From: Gammaproteobacteria bacterium
GTDB taxonomy: Bacteria; Pseudomonadota; Gammaproteobacteria; GRL18
DNA: 32,315 nt
Reading direction: 5' to 3'
Assembly (NCBI GenBank): GCA_015231865.1
Contig: JADGAU010000021.1
Location: 1-32,315 of the forward strand
Positions 32,256 to 32,315 of the stretch are shown here, piece after piece (position 1 is the stretch's first letter; each line of letters opens with the position of its first letter). Under the pieces are notes generated by a model. The model was not told the DNA's origin and ran no database searches. It was given only the letters and a program-made list of their open reading frames with translations. A program made the position numbers and the translations under genes.

Positions 32256-32315
32256 TTAATTCAATTCCGTCATAATATCTTCCTCTGCCCACCTGGACTT
32301 AGGTAAGGAAGCATT
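32256..32315 (-). CDS. C-terminal end of an unidentified minus-strand gene (partial)
   Basis: The minus strand reads NASLPKSRWAEEDIMTELN followed by TAA, open to the window edge and convergent with the channel gene four bases away. The residue mix looks coding, but 19 residues are too few to name a family. Confidence 0.35.
   Translation of the reverse strand, partial: NASLPKSRWAEEDIMTELN

Noticed and set aside
1-32315. CRISPR array
   Set aside because: No regularly spaced repeats of 24-40 bases were seen; the tandem repeats present are short and contiguous.

Overview
The window looks like a chromosomal segment of a motile, low-GC gammaproteobacterium. The gene order trpF-trpB-trpA-accD-folC-dedD-cvpA-purF is a classic gammaproteobacterial block. 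Flagellar genes (flgA, flgM, flgN), pseG, a selenouridine synthase, a NaChBac-type sodium channel and many signalling proteins suggest a free-living aquatic, possibly marine, bacterium. Genus cannot be assigned from the sequence alone.

Bases 1-9118 are an integrated and heavily decayed genetic element. It is bounded by a perfect 53-bp duplication of the 3' part of a tRNA-Arg(CCT) gene. The intact tRNA lies at 9046-9118 on the minus strand and the 3' fragment at 1-53. A 28-bp repeat, itself made of two AAAGACCCTA-type units, lies just inside each end and may be an integrase arm site. The element carries the stump of a P4-like integrase, a BrxA N-terminal stump and a PglZ-like N-terminal stump (together a probable BREX ghost), and a toxin-antitoxin pair split by an ISAs1-family insertion sequence with a clean 10-bp target duplication. 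It also has an intact AlbA_2/GHKL ATPase protein, an orphan addiction-module antitoxin, and a GNAT-methyltransferase fusion with a collapsed methyltransferase. Its last gene encodes a 973-residue protein that joins two RNA-polymerase-alpha-CTD-like domains, a sigma-70 region 4-like helix-turn-helix, several HARE-like winged helices, a coiled coil and a HEPN-like C-terminus. That protein is the best candidate here for an undescribed system. Short TTAGTGG heptamer tracts sit at three of the gene-fragment ends.

Bases 9119-16373 begin with a large hybrid sensor kinase followed by a DUF4139 secreted protein. A minus-strand flagellar group flgA-flgM-flgN follows. flgM is preceded by a near-consensus sigma-28 promoter and flgN by a near-consensus sigma-54 promoter. 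A 4Fe-4S-type uracil-DNA glycosylase homologue diverges from flgA.

Bases 16437-25034 are a dense same-strand run: the last steps of tryptophan synthesis, acetyl-CoA carboxylase beta, folate synthesis, the SPOR protein DedD, CvpA, PurF and a HlyD-like adaptor.

The convergent gap 25035-25314 contains four perfect TTATNCACA DnaA boxes. PseG and an OmpA/MotB-like coiled-coil protein diverge next. The OmpA-like gene converges on mnmH through a perfect 32-bp palindrome that encodes EQNLN-stop on both strands. A 185-bp MITE-like element with CTAG target duplication follows, then a diguanylate cyclase, a small cytochrome c, a methyltransferase and the sodium channel. A minus-strand gene end runs off the right edge.
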